From assembly GCA_902768785.1 (NCBI GenBank), contig CACXMM010000012.1, positions 1-64,000 on the forward strand: a DNA stretch of 64,000 nucleotides, given 5' to 3'. This DNA is from an uncultured Prevotellaceae bacterium. Lineage in GTDB: Bacteria; Bacteroidota; Bacteroidia; Bacteroidales; Bacteroidaceae. Position 1 is the stretch's first letter, and the number at the start of each line of letters is the position of its first letter. The notes beneath the pieces were generated by a model. It ran no database searches, was not told where the DNA came from, and saw only the letters and a list, made by a program, of their open reading frames with translations. The position numbers and the translations under genes are program-made. Below, piece by piece: positions 1-9,334 of the stretch.

Positions 1-5
1 TTTAG

Positions 6-122
6 TCGCCGCAGGCGATCAATATAAATATTATTCTCATTCGTGGGATAATTTTTCGCTTACGCTCAAGGCACTCTTCAAATTATTCAAATTCGTTTCA
101 AGTTTCTCGCCGAAGGCGATCC
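6..122. repeat. Two GC-rich mini-hairpins flanking an AT-rich block (left)
   Basis: Two near-identical short palindromes, TCGCCGCAGGCGATC (6-20) and TCGCCGAAGGCGATC (107-121), flank about 86 bp of AT-rich sequence that includes the direct repeat TTCAAATTATTCAAATTCG. The right-hand hairpin abuts the long inverted repeat. The same arrangement, with a different hairpin sequence, sits next to the other repeat copy at 63614-63747. Function unknown. Confidence 0.55.
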
Positions 123-401
123 CCAAGAAAGAAAATATAGTCTTTTTGCTTCACAAAAACAGTGTTTTCACCACCTAAAAACGGTGTTTTTACCCCCTAA
201 AACCCATGTTTTTGGAGTCTAAAAACGCCGTTTTCGCAAGTTAAAAATGTCAATTTCTTACAATGCACTCAATATCAGCGACTTACCAAACCTCGCGAGA
301 ATTGCGTTTTTTCGACCGAAAGGGCGGTTGGTGACCGCTGAGGCCACTCTCGTGCGTTAACCAAAGTTAATTCGTCAAGATTGTTCACAAAATTAACAAA
401 T
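119..401. repeat. Left copy of ~285-bp inverted repeat
   Basis: The reverse complement of this segment aligns nearly without gaps to 63335-63615. The coordinate sum stays at 63735-63736 from one end to the other. The best part, about 116 bp covering the A/T-rich 22-nt units and the TATATTTTCTTTCTT edge, differs at roughly five positions by eye. The distal half, out to ATTAACAAAT at 392-401, is more diverged. I infer a dispersed repeat family in this genome. Confidence 0.8.
155..374. repeat. 22-nt periodic array of dyad-symmetric units (left)
   Basis: Units start at 155, 177, 199, 221 and 243, exactly 22 nt apart. Their cores are AAAAC-AGT-GTTTT, AAAAC-GGT-GTTTT, AAAAC-CCAT-GTTTT, AAAAC-GCC-GTTTT and AAAT-GTCA-ATTT. 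The same spacing seems to continue with unrelated sequences that still contain short palindromes, for example GTGACC-GCTGA-GGCCAC near 331 and TTAAC-CAAA-GTTAA near 357. Unit sequences differ while period and symmetry persist. No cas genes are nearby and the units are not identical, so this is not a CRISPR array. Confidence 0.6.
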
Positions 402-430
402 CAACTGTTCTTAGGATTGTTATACAAAAG

Positions 431-461
431 ACGGCGGCTATCTTTCACAGACAGCCGCCGT
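431..461 (-). terminator. Terminator of SusC/SusD operon 1
   Basis: A perfect 9-bp stem, ACGGCGGCT (431-439) with AGCCGCCGT (453-461), is followed on the minus strand by CTTTTG. It lies about 70 bp past the SusD stop and is suited to end the leftward operon. Confidence 0.7.
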
Positions 462-527
462 TTCGTGTTACCTAATAATCTAATACCTAATAACAATACT
501 TTATATATAACTAAGACTAATGTCTCT

Positions 528-2675
528 TTAATAACCTGGGTTCTGCCAAGCCTTCTTCTCGGCATCCGACAGGTTGGTACCATCCTCATGCTGAAGCACA
601 TCGATGAACTTCTGAGGAATGGGGCGCAGCTCATGCTTACCGGATTTGATGTTCGGTGCTGCCTCGGGATTGAACGCCTTGGCACGCTTCACCAGCAGAC
701 CGGCACGTGACAGTTCATCCCAGCGGTTCCACTCACCTAACAGCTCACGGGTACGCTCGTTGAAGATGAAGTTCAGCATACGGTCGTAGTCGCCGGAGCA
801 ACCTAAGGCGGAGAGGATTGCCTCGTCCTCTGCGGGCAGCTGTGTATAGCTCTTGATCTGCAGGTCGGACGCATCCGTGGTCGGCTCTATACCTGTTGAC
901 AGGTAATAGGTGTTGGTGTGTGTCATCGTGGCGTAGTAGGCCTCGGTGTTCGTGAGCACATGTCCACTCTTGTCTTTGTTCTTCTTCACGGAGTTTGCAG
1001 TGGCTGTGGAGTTATCCTTGTCGCCACCATCGGCTTTCAGGAAGGCCATGGAGCCGTCGGTGTAGTAACTGCGGTCCTCACCCTGCTTCCACTGACCACG
1101 GGCACGGAGGATATTGACGGTGGTGATGGCATCCTGGTATTTGCCTAAGCGCACTTGAGCCTCTGCCTTGACGAGGTAGGTCTCGCCGGTGCGTGCCATG
1201 ATCACATCACGGTGGGCATCACCTTTCTCACCAGTACGGCTTCCGTCGGCTGTTTTGTTGATACCGCAGAATACGTTGGTGCTGGAAGTGGCTCCGTTAT
1301 AGGTGTTCATGACATACTGTCCGTTCTGATAGACGGCGAAGGCATTGGGAACCCATTTCCCTGTGAGTGGATTCACGAAGGTGTGTGCCACACCACCCCG
1401 TCCGAAGGAACCGTATGCATCGTTGTCGAAGCGTGAGTCGCTCTTCTTGTTGAGAATGAAGATGATACCTTCATCTCCCAGTTCGGGAATCTGGTCGGCG
1501 GTAACACCAGGGTTCTCCTCCATGATTTTTGCATCGGTCTTGGCCGCATTGTTCAGTCCGTAAACGGTCTTGAAGGTCTTCCACATACGGGCATCGTTCA
1601 CGTTGTCGAATACCGAGTAAGTATATTCCGTGGGACGGCAGCGCTGGAAGTCCATACCACCGATATACTGTCCGCGCTGAACCCATCCTGCAGAGAAGTT
1701 GGAGAACTGCGGGTCGAAATAGTTATAGGTACGGTTACCGAAACGTCCCTGAGTGGTAGCATCCTCATTGTGCTCAGCAGTCATCAGGATTTCACTCAGT
1801 CCTTCGTTCTTACAGTCAACTCCCGTCCATTTGGCATAGAGGTCCCAGTAGTCGGCTGCCAGCGGACAAGCCGTGATGACTTCGTCGCAGAGAGAAATGA
1901 CGCGGTTCAGGTCCTGCTCTTTGTTATAGCTTCCGTTCCAGCTGTTGCAACGCTCTGACTGACGGAACAAGAGTGCTTTTGCGAGGAAGTGGGCTGCAGT
2001 GTAGCGTGTCCATGTGCCATTACCGCGCCATTTGTCCTTAGGCAGCATGTTGTAAGCCTGTTCGAAGTCGGAGATCACCTGATTCAGGGTCTGCTCCTCG
2101 GTGGCACGGTCGAAATTCTTCTTCACCTCACCATTGGCAGGTTCAGTCTGGAGCACTACGCCACCATACTGTGCAAACAGGCGGTAGTAGTTATATCCAC
2201 GGAGGAAATAGGCTTCGCCCAGTGCCTTGTTACGAGCATCCTCATTCTGTACGTTCACGGCCTTGTCGATCACAAGATTGGCAGTAGCGATACCGTAGTA
2301 CATCTCGTCCCAGAGTGCCGATACGGCAGGACAGTTCTTATTCGCAGCACCTAAGGCAGGTGTCAGATCGAGTGGATTCAGACGGTTGTCGTAGGTGTTC
2401 CAGCACTCAGAGGTGAGGTCGGCACCGTTGGTGAACTCATCGCATCCGTAGAGGGTGATACCGTATGCCCACTCATAGCCGAAGTGCCAGCGGAGGTTTC
2501 CATAGAGGCCGGCAGCCATTTTCAAGGCACCTGTCTCGTCGTTAAGCAGTGCATCGGTAACCTTGTGTCCGGCATCCTCTTTCAGGAAGTCATCACCACA
2601 GGAAGTCATACCCAGCAAAGAAAGCATGGCCAATGCGCCGCAGACTATTTTATGATTGATAGATCTCATATTCAT
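528..2675 (-). CDS. SusD/RagB family outer-membrane lipoprotein (pectin locus)
   Basis: Surface glycan-binding lipoprotein that works as the lid on its SusC-type transporter. The 715-residue product has a signal peptide with a lipobox ending at Cys26 (MTSC) followed by GDDF, typical of surface-exposed Bacteroidota lipoproteins. TPR-like helical segments such as GEAYFLRGYNYYRLFAQYGG and a C-terminus ending NPGY match the SusD family. It is somewhat longer than common SusD proteins (500-600 residues), as often seen for pectin loci. It follows the SusC gene by 39 bp and must be co-transcribed with it. Substrate (rhamnogalacturonan I or a fragment of it) is inferred only from the divergent enzyme operon at 6056-15654. 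Confidence 0.93.
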   Translation of the reverse strand: MNMRSINHKIVCGALAMLSLLGMTSCGDDFLKEDAGHKVTDALLNDETGALKMAAGLYGNLRWHFGYEWAYGITLYGCDEFTNGADLTSECWNTYDNRLNPLDLTPALGAANKNCPAVSALWDEMYYGIATANLVIDKAVNVQNEDARNKALGEAYFLRGYNYYRLFAQYGGVVLQTEPANGEVKKNFDRATEEQTLNQVISDFEQAYNMLPKDKWRGNGTWTRYTAAHFLAKALLFRQSERCNSWNGSYNKEQDLNRVISLCDEVITACPLAADYWDLYAKWTGVDCKNEGLSEILMTAEHNEDATTQGRFGNRTYNYFDPQFSNFSAGWVQRGQYIGGMDFQRCRPTEYTYSVFDNVNDARMWKTFKTVYGLNNAAKTDAKIMEENPGVTADQIPELGDEGIIFILNKKSDSRFDNDAYGSFGRGGVAHTFVNPLTGKWVPNAFAVYQNGQYVMNTYNGATSSTNVFCGINKTADGSRTGEKGDAHRDVIMARTGETYLVKAEAQVRLGKYQDAITTVNILRARGQWKQGEDRSYYTDGSMAFLKADGGDKDNSTATANSVKKNKDKSGHVLTNTEAYYATMTHTNTYYLSTGIEPTTDASDLQIKSYTQLPAEDEAILSALGCSGDYDRMLNFIFNERTRELLGEWNRWDELSRAGLLVKRAKAFNPEAAPNIKSGKHELRPIPQKFIDVLQHEDGTNLSDAEKKAWQNPGY

Positions 2676-2714
2676 AATTATATTGTTCTTAATTGTTCAC
2701 TATTCACTATACTC

Positions 2715-5700
2715 TTAGAAATCAATCTGTGCACCGATGGTAAAGCCCCTGTTGTAGTAGGTCCATCCAGTATCCAGGTCCATGAAGTCGATAGAGGAGT
2801 AGAGCATACCGAGGTTCTTGCCCTGAACATAGAGTTTCAGACCATTGAGTCCGATAGCCTTGCAAATTTTCTTGTCGAAGTTGTAGCCTAAGGAGAGGTT
2901 ACGGATCTTGATGAAGGAGGCATCCTGGAAGCCGAGCAGACCAGAGTAGGAATCACCACCAGCCTGGCTGTAGATAGGCTTCTGCCATTCTGCACCCGTG
3001 TTGTCTGGACGCCAATAGTCGATTTCACGCTGCTGGTACATACCGAGCTGTCCCTCACCACCTGTGCTGATCATGTACTTGAAGCGTCCCTGCAAGTCGA
3101 TGGTCAGTTCGAGTCCCTTCCAGCTGAAGGTGTTCGACCATCCTGCGGTGAAGCGGGGGTACTGGTTACCGAGGATCACACGGTCGTCGGCATCAATCAT
3201 ATAGTTACCATCCTGGTCAACAGGCTTCACGCTACCAACGGTGAACTTATGTCCATTCTCGTTGAACTTAGCCATCTCAGCGGCATCACTCTCCTGCCAC
3301 AGACCATCGTTTTGATAGCCGTAGAATACATGGATGGACTCACCGATGAACCAGGTGTTGGCGATATCGTCTTCCTTACCGTTGGCGAGTTCCACGATCT
3401 CGTCTTTCTGCCATGCGAAGTTCAGGTTGGAGTTCCAGGTGAAGTCTTTGGTGAGCACAGGGATCGTGTTCAGCGTGATTTCAATACCTTTGTTCTTGGT
3501 CTTACCGATATTGGCCATCATAGAGGGGTAACCCGACAGTGAAGGCACGCTCATGGCAAGGAGCAGGTCTTTTGTCGTAGAGGTGTACATATCGATGGTA
3601 CCGCCAATACGTCCCTTCAGGAAGCTGAAGTCGATACCGATGTTCCACTGTGTGGTCTTTTCCCAGCTCAGGTTCTTATTCGGCATACGGTTGGAACCGC
3701 TTGTGTAATAAGGTTCGTTGGTGACAAAGATCTGGGAGTTTCCTGTGCTGAACGGCATCCAATAGGAGCTGATCACACCGAGGGTCTCATAGGGATCTAC
3801 AGAGGCATTACCTGTCACACCCACACCGAAACGGAGTTTCATCTGGTCGATCCAGGTGATGTCACGCATCCACTGTTCCTGTTCCATACGCCAACCGAGT
3901 GCCATGGATGGGAAGAAGTCCCACTTGTTACCTTCTGCCAGGGAAGAGGCACCGTCCCAACGGGCTGAAGCTGTGAGCAGATAACGATCCATGAATGAAT
4001 AGTTCACACGTGCCATATAGGATGACAGGGCAAATTCAGAGAGTCCTGTTCCCATACCTGCCTGATACTGGGAGTCGGTGATGTCGATGGCACCCATGTT
4101 ATTCCAGAGGAAAGAGGGGATGGTGACACCGATCTCGTTCATGCTGCTTGACTCTGTATTCCTCTTGGAAGCACTCTGCAGAAGGGTAAGACCTAATGTG
4201 TGGTCGCCTAATGTCTTGTTGTAGAGTAACATGTTGTCGAGCGTCCATGAGAAGTGACGCTCATCGTTGCGGCGTGCATAGTTCTTGCTGCCGGCACGTG
4301 TCGCCGAGCTGCTGTCGAGGAAGTTACCAAGACGGTAGTAACGGAAGTCAGGACCGAACTGCAGCTTGTACTGGAAGCCAGTGAGCGGTTCCCAGATCTT
4401 ACCGAAGTCAATCTGTGCATAGAAGCTACCGAGGGCACGGAAAGTCTCACGGTTATCATTTGATTTCTTCCATTCGTCGATCACGGTGTAGGTATTGGTG
4501 GTTGATCCACCCGGCATGCTGATGATATCACCGTTCTCATCGTAAGGCAAGGTGTAGCGAAGGATAGCCTTGGCAGCACTGTAGATATCGGTAGGACCGG
4601 AGCTGGATGACTGTCCTGTACGTGAGAAACCATATTTCTGTACACCATAGGAGGCATTGAATGAACCACCAGCCTTGAACCAAGGTGTTCCCTGTACGTC
4701 AGCAGATGCAGCGAAGTTGTAGCGTTCGTAATTCTGTCCCTTCTGTGTACCTTTATTATTAAGATAGCCGAAAGAAACGAAGCCGGATACATTCTTCGTA
4801 CCGCCACGGGCACTGAGGGTGTGCTCCTGGGTAAGACCTGTCTGTGTGACGAAGTCTGTCCAGTCGGTATCGGTAACCTTGGAGCCGTCCCAAGAACCAC
4901 CCGACCAGCCTTTCATCACATTGGCCAAAGCGGTTGCATCACCAGCGAAGAACGACTGATCCTGCTCTTGTGTGGGCTGATTGCCCGGTGTATAAGTCTC
5001 AGGGTTCTGGTTGTGGTAAGCCCAACGACGCCAGGTGATATAGTCACTGGCATTCATGGCCGGACTCTTGTCGATGATCTTCTCGAAGGTGAGAGAGCCG
5101 TTGTAGGTGAGCTGCATCTTACCTTCCTGACCACGCTTCGTGGTGATCAGTACGACACCGTTGGCACCACGGCTACCGAAGATGGCGGTAGAAGAGGCGT
5201 CTTTCAGAATGTCAATCGACTCGATGTCACGAGGGTTGATGGTCTCGATACCACCCGACTGAAGGGGTACTCCGTCAACAACATAGAGAGGACCTTTGTC
5301 GGCAGAGATGGAGCGTGAACCACGGATCTTGATGCTTCCTACGGTTCCCGGTCGTTCACTGGAAGTGATATCCACACCCGCGGCCTTTCCCTGTAAGGCC
5401 TCGAAGGCATTGCTCACAGGACGGCTGTTGAGCTGTTCCTCGCTTACACGAGTCAAGGCACCGGTGACATCCGACTTACGCTGTACACCATAACCCACAA
5501 CCACTACTTCCTCAAGCTGTGCATTGTCTTCCTTCAAAGTGATGTTCACATTCTGACGTCCGGCGATCTTCACAATCTGTGAAACGTAGCCGACATAACT
5601 GAATGTAATCGTTGCATTGGGATTGACGTTGATGCTGTAGTTACCATCCATGTCGGTGATCGTTCCGTTGTTACCGATTCCATTCTCGGCAACAGTCACA

Positions 5701-5843
5701 CCAATCAGGGGTTCACCACTTTCATCCTTGACAACACCAGTAACCTTGTGCTTCTGCGCACTTTGCGCATAAGACTCTGTCTGGACGCTGAAAATCATGC
5801 CCAAACAAAGAATAAGCACCCAAAAACTTTTTCTTTTTAGCAT
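2715..5843 (-). CDS. SusC/RagA TonB-dependent transporter (pectin locus)
   Basis: TonB-dependent outer-membrane importer for oligosaccharides, 1042 residues. In order it has a signal peptide to about residue 27 (ESYAQ), a carboxypeptidase-regulatory-like domain (VTGVVKDESGEPLIGVTV, to about 110), a TonB-box-like EEVVVVGYG near 115-125, a plug domain (LQGKAAGVDI, IRGSRSI, PLYVVDGVP, ILKDASSTAIFGSRGANGVV) and a 22-strand barrel ending in FTIGAQIDF. It is first in a two-gene operon with the SusD gene. The start is preceded by an A/T-rich leader and a -7 box at 5909-5916. The pairing with rhamnogalacturonan enzymes implies uptake of rhamnogalacturonan oligosaccharides (inference). Confidence 0.95.
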   Translation of the reverse strand: MLKRKSFWVLILCLGMIFSVQTESYAQSAQKHKVTGVVKDESGEPLIGVTVAENGIGNNGTITDMDGNYSINVNPNATITFSYVGYVSQIVKIAGRQNVNITLKEDNAQLEEVVVVGYGVQRKSDVTGALTRVSEEQLNSRPVSNAFEALQGKAAGVDITSSERPGTVGSIKIRGSRSISADKGPLYVVDGVPLQSGGIETINPRDIESIDILKDASSTAIFGSRGANGVVLITTKRGQEGKMQLTYNGSLTFEKIIDKSPAMNASDYITWRRWAYHNQNPETYTPGNQPTQEQDQSFFAGDATALANVMKGWSGGSWDGSKVTDTDWTDFVTQTGLTQEHTLSARGGTKNVSGFVSFGYLNNKGTQKGQNYERYNFAASADVQGTPWFKAGGSFNASYGVQKYGFSRTGQSSSSGPTDIYSAAKAILRYTLPYDENGDIISMPGGSTTNTYTVIDEWKKSNDNRETFRALGSFYAQIDFGKIWEPLTGFQYKLQFGPDFRYYRLGNFLDSSSATRAGSKNYARRNDERHFSWTLDNMLLYNKTLGDHTLGLTLLQSASKRNTESSSMNEIGVTIPSFLWNNMGAIDITDSQYQAGMGTGLSEFALSSYMARVNYSFMDRYLLTASARWDGASSLAEGNKWDFFPSMALGWRMEQEQWMRDITWIDQMKLRFGVGVTGNASVDPYETLGVISSYWMPFSTGNSQIFVTNEPYYTSGSNRMPNKNLSWEKTTQWNIGIDFSFLKGRIGGTIDMYTSTTKDLLLAMSVPSLSGYPSMMANIGKTKNKGIEITLNTIPVLTKDFTWNSNLNFAWQKDEIVELANGKEDDIANTWFIGESIHVFYGYQNDGLWQESDAAEMAKFNENGHKFTVGSVKPVDQDGNYMIDADDRVILGNQYPRFTAGWSNTFSWKGLELTIDLQGRFKYMISTGGEGQLGMYQQREIDYWRPDNTGAEWQKPIYSQAGGDSYSGLLGFQDASFIKIRNLSLGYNFDKKICKAIGLNGLKLYVQGKNLGMLYSSIDFMDLDTGWTYYNRGFTIGAQIDF

Positions 5844-6055
5844 AGGTTTTTAATTAATTGATGAATTTATAGTTTGTTAATGTTTTCATTTTCATCTGAT
5901 TGTTGCTGCAAAAGTAGGCTTAAAATCTACAATGAATATGATAAAAACATCCAATTGTATGATGAATTTGTACAGAAATACATATAAAATGGACAAAAAT
6001 AGGAAACACCTTACTAATATAATAGCTATCTTTGCATCAGTAAAGACAAACGCCT
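5844..6055. promoter_or_regulatory. Divergent promoter region of the pectin locus
   Basis: This A/T-rich gap separates the SusC operon from the enzyme operon. A minus-strand -7 box TACTTTTG is at 5909-5916 (plus strand CAAAAGTA) and a plus-strand -7 box TATCTTTG is at 6027-6034, 22 bp before the rhamnose mutarotase ATG. No convincing -33 TTTG box is seen for either, which fits activator-dependent promoters. The activator gene is not in the window near this locus. Confidence 0.65.
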
Positions 6056-6373
6056 ATGAAAAGATTCGCATTTAAGATGTACCTGAAACCAGGTTGTGAA
6101 AAAGAGTATGCCCGTCGTCATGCTGCCATCTGGCCCGAACTCAAGCAGATGATCAAGGAACAGGGGGTGGGGAATTACAGTATCTTCTGGGACAAAGATA
6201 CCCATATCCTCTTTGCTTATCAGGAGTGTAGCGGCGAAGGAAACAGTCAGGATACCGTGAACGTGGATCCTGTCACCCAGCGTTGGTGGGATATGATGGC
6301 TGATATCATGGAGGTGAATCCAGACAATTCTCCGGTGACAGTGCCATTGGAAGAGGTGTTCCACATGGAATGA
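6056..6373 (+). CDS. rhaM: L-rhamnose mutarotase
   Basis: Interconverts alpha and beta anomers of L-rhamnose so that the free sugar can enter catabolism; cytoplasmic. The 105-residue length equals that of E. coli RhaM. The N-terminal MKRFAFKMYLKPG, His22 in RRHAAIWPEL (position of the proposed catalytic His), the WWDMMADIM segment and the C-terminal VFHME are all family hallmarks. It is the first gene of the rightward operon, 15 bp ahead of the SGNH esterase gene. Its presence supports rhamnose release by the downstream GH106 and GH28 enzymes. No rhamnose isomerase, kinase or aldolase genes are in the window. Confidence 0.93.
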   Translation: MKRFAFKMYLKPGCEKEYARRHAAIWPELKQMIKEQGVGNYSIFWDKDTHILFAYQECSGEGNSQDTVNVDPVTQRWWDMMADIMEVNPDNSPVTVPLEEVFHME

Positions 6374-6388
6374 AAGAGAAAGGATAGG

Positions 6389-7621
6389 ATGAGTACATTA
6401 TTAAGTATAGTTTCGGAGATGAGAAGACTGTTTTTTCTATTTGTGTGTTGCTTCAGTATGGGGACTTCCCTGCTGGCGCAGGAAGGTAGCTATGCGGTGA
6501 ATATCCTCAAACCTTGCTATTTCTCAGTGCAGGTGCCCGACGGAAATTATAAGGTAACGGTAACAGTGGGCTCGAAGAAAAGGGCAGGACAGACGGTGAT
6601 CCGTGCAGAAAGCCGGCGGCTGATGGTGGAAATGGCCACGACGAAGAAGAAGCAACAGATTGACTATTCGTTCATCGTGAATAAACGGTCGCCTAAATAC
6701 GACTACATCCTTCCTTCATCACAAACCAAACAAGAAGGCGTGGTGAAAATCAAGGATCGGGAAAAAGATTACTTGAACTGGGATGACTCACTGACACTGG
6801 AGTTCAGCGGACCAGCACCTGCAGTGAGCCATATCAAGATAGAACGCGATACATCTGCTACCACCATCTTCCTCTGCGGCAACTCCACGGTTGTTGACCA
6901 AAATGATGAGCCCTGGGCTTCATGGGGGCAGATGATTCCACGCTGGTTCGGACCAGAGGTGGCCATCTCCAATCATGCGGAAAGTGGTCTCACCGCCCGT
7001 ACCTTTTTAGGCAGTAACCGTCTGGAGAAGATCCTCTCGATGATGAAGCGCGGTGATTATGTCGTATGTGAGTTCGGACATAACGATGAGAAAGAACATC
7101 GACCTGGTGACGGTCCATGGTACCATTATGTCTATAACCTGAAGATATTTATTGATAAGGTACGTGAGAAAGGTGGAAATCTGATCTTCTGTACTCCTAC
7201 CCAAAGAAGGGCGTGGGAGGATGACAACCGCACTCTCAAGATGACACACGGGGAGTTTCCCGATGCCATGAAATGGGTGGCAGAGAAAGAGAAGGTGCCT
7301 GTCATCGACCTCAATATGATGACAAAGGTGTTCTTCGAGACATTGGGGTTTGAGGACAGCAAACGGGCCTTGGTGCATTATCCTGCTCATACATGGCCAG
7401 GACAGGAGAAGGAACTGGCAGACAATACACATTTCAATCCCTACGGTGCGTATGAGGTGTCCAAGATGGTGGTGATGGGGATGAAACGGCTGCAACTGCC
7501 CTTCATCCAGTTCCTCCGTGGTGACTGGTGCGACTATGATCCTTCGAAGCCTGACGACTTCCATAGCTGGAAGTGGTATCCTTCCATGAAATCGGATCTT
7601 TCTAAACCTGCTGGAAGCTGA
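6389..7621 (+). CDS. SGNH-hydrolase, rhamnogalacturonan acetylesterase type
   Basis: Predicted exported esterase removing acetyl groups from rhamnogalacturonan. An N-terminal beta-rich domain (about residues 33-150) precedes the SGNH domain. Block I is GNST with Ser166, block III GHND at 230-233, and the Asp/His of block V are in DNTHF (Asp345, His348). The signal peptide-like segment MRRLFFLFVCCFSMGTSLLAQ begins at the internal Met at 6419. The chosen upstream ATG has the better ribosome-binding sequence (AAAGGATAGG), but 6419 gives a more normal signal peptide and could be the true start. Lies between rhaM and the double-domain esterase in one operon. Substrate is inferred from context. Confidence 0.85.
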   Translation: MSTLLSIVSEMRRLFFLFVCCFSMGTSLLAQEGSYAVNILKPCYFSVQVPDGNYKVTVTVGSKKRAGQTVIRAESRRLMVEMATTKKKQQIDYSFIVNKRSPKYDYILPSSQTKQEGVVKIKDREKDYLNWDDSLTLEFSGPAPAVSHIKIERDTSATTIFLCGNSTVVDQNDEPWASWGQMIPRWFGPEVAISNHAESGLTARTFLGSNRLEKILSMMKRGDYVVCEFGHNDEKEHRPGDGPWYHYVYNLKIFIDKVREKGGNLIFCTPTQRRAWEDDNRTLKMTHGEFPDAMKWVAEKEKVPVIDLNMMTKVFFETLGFEDSKRALVHYPAHTWPGQEKELADNTHFNPYGAYEVSKMVVMGMKRLQLPFIQFLRGDWCDYDPSKPDDFHSWKWYPSMKSDLSKPAGS

Positions 7622-7639
7622 GAATAACAAGGATATAAT

Positions 7640-9310
7640 ATGAAATACAAGCAGTGGAATTGTTTTTACATCTTCTTGCTGTCTGTGATCTGCTGGTCAT
7701 CAAATGCCAATGCCCAGTCAGAGCGACAGAAAGCTATGTATATGGAGGATGTGGACAAAGTAAATGATTTGACGCTCGATAGTCTGGAGAAGGTGCGACA
7801 GTCTCGTGTTGCTCCAGGAAGTACCCGACGTGGTGACCATCCCGTGCTTTTCCTGGTGGGCAACAGTACGATGCGTAATGGCACTTTGGGCAATGGCAAT
7901 AACGGTCAGTGGGGATGGGGCTATTTCGCAGAGGATTTCTTTAACAAAGAGAAGATCACTGTGGAAAACCAGGCTCTGGGAGGCACCAGTAGCAGGACCT
8001 TCTATCGTAATCTGTGGCCCAGTATCAGAAAGGCACTGAGACCAGGTGACTGGGTGATTATCAGTATCGGACATAACGATAATGGTCCATTTGATACTGG
8101 TAGGGCACGGGCGAGCATCAAAGGCATCGGCATTGATTCGCTGGAGGTAAGGGTACAGGAGATTCATGGATGTGATACCACCTATCGACCTGAGACAGTG
8201 TATAGCTATGGCGGCTATCTGCGGAGATATATCTGGGAAACACGGGCTGCGGGTGCACATCCCGTACTGATGTCACTTACTCCGAGAAACGCATGGGAGG
8301 GTGATAAGGTGCAGCGTGTAGATAAGACTTTCGGTTTGTGGGCACGCCAGGTGGCAGAAGAACAGGATGTGCCTTTTGTTGATCTGAATGAGTTGTCGGC
8401 ATCGAAACTGGAACTCTTTGGCAAAGAGAAGATGAACTACCATTTCTTTGGGGATAAAATACATACCAGTAAATTCGGAGCAGAACTGAATGCGCGCAGT
8501 GCCGCAGAGGGAATAGCTTCCTGTCATCATCCCAAAATCGCTTTCCTGCAGGATTGTCTGAAGGACGTCGATCTTCCTACTGTTGAGGTGAAGCGTGAAG
8601 ATGGTAAGCCCGTGGTGTTTATTACTGGAGACAGTACGGTGAAGAATGAAGATAACGACAAAGACGGAATGTGGGGGTGGGGCGCCTTGGCTCATGAGAT
8701 TTTCGATGCTGAGAAGATCACCATTGCCAACTGTGCGAAGGCAGGACGTTCTTGTCGTACCTTCCTGAACGAAAAGCGCTGGGATCGTGTCTATAACAGT
8801 GTGCAACCGGGAGACTATGTACTGATACAGTTCGGCCACAATGATGTTGGTGCGATCGATAGCCTGAAAGAACGTGCTGCCATTCGGGGAACTGCCGATA
8901 CTTGTCATGTCTATAAACTCAAATCCAATGGGAAATACGAGGTGGTCTATTCTTTTGGATGGTACCTGCGTAAGTTCATCCAGGATGTAAGGGAAAAGGG
9001 AGGGATCCCTATCCTGCTGTCGTTGACTCCAAGGAATATCTGGAAAGGGGGAAAGATCGAACGGCGCAATGACACCTATGGGAAATGGTATCGTGAGGTG
9101 GTGGAACAGACCGGTGTGGAACTGATCGATGTGCATAATTTGACGGCTGACAGTTATGACCGCCTTGGTGAGAAAAAGGTGAGAGCCTATTTCTGTCATG
9201 ACCATACTCATTCTTCCCTGAAGGGTGCAAGGATGAATGCCCAGAGTGTGCGCTCGGGATTGCTAAAAAGCGAGTCTTCATTGAAAGGATTCTTGAAAAA
9301 GAGCAAATAA
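7640..9310 (+). CDS. Double-domain SGNH rhamnogalacturonan acetylesterase
   Basis: Predicted exported enzyme with two complete SGNH esterase domains in one 556-residue chain. Signal peptide to about residue 26 (NANAQ). Domain 1 has GNST (Ser76), GHND (144-147) and the Asp272/His275 pair in DKIHTS. Domain 2 has GDST (Ser332), GHND (399-402) and Asp521/His524 in DHTHSS. Both share further segments such as WGWG and SLTPRN-W, so the gene arose by internal duplication and both sites look active. It lies 18 bp after the first SGNH gene. The two domains may act on acetyls at different positions of the galacturonate or on neighbouring residues (inference). Confidence 0.87.
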   Translation: MKYKQWNCFYIFLLSVICWSSNANAQSERQKAMYMEDVDKVNDLTLDSLEKVRQSRVAPGSTRRGDHPVLFLVGNSTMRNGTLGNGNNGQWGWGYFAEDFFNKEKITVENQALGGTSSRTFYRNLWPSIRKALRPGDWVIISIGHNDNGPFDTGRARASIKGIGIDSLEVRVQEIHGCDTTYRPETVYSYGGYLRRYIWETRAAGAHPVLMSLTPRNAWEGDKVQRVDKTFGLWARQVAEEQDVPFVDLNELSASKLELFGKEKMNYHFFGDKIHTSKFGAELNARSAAEGIASCHHPKIAFLQDCLKDVDLPTVEVKREDGKPVVFITGDSTVKNEDNDKDGMWGWGALAHEIFDAEKITIANCAKAGRSCRTFLNEKRWDRVYNSVQPGDYVLIQFGHNDVGAIDSLKERAAIRGTADTCHVYKLKSNGKYEVVYSFGWYLRKFIQDVREKGGIPILLSLTPRNIWKGGKIERRNDTYGKWYREVVEQTGVELIDVHNLTADSYDRLGEKKVRAYFCHDHTHSSLKGARMNAQSVRSGLLKSESSLKGFLKKSK

Positions 9311-9334
9311 ACTACAGATACTAAAACAAAGGAT

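Larger units (their letters stand above)
1..527. other. Gene-free left end with repeat DNA
   Basis: I see no supportable gene in this stretch. It holds, in order, a hairpin-flanked AT-rich block (6-122), the left copy of a long inverted repeat (119-401) with a 22-nt periodic array inside it, and a terminator hairpin (431-461) for the SusC/SusD operon that ends at 528. The short open frames overlapping it lie antisense to the SusD gene or run through the repeat, and none resembles a protein family. Confidence 0.75.

Noticed and set aside
155-264. CRISPR array
   Set aside because: Units are 22 nt and contiguous with no repeat/spacer division, the sequences are not identical, and no cas genes are in the window.
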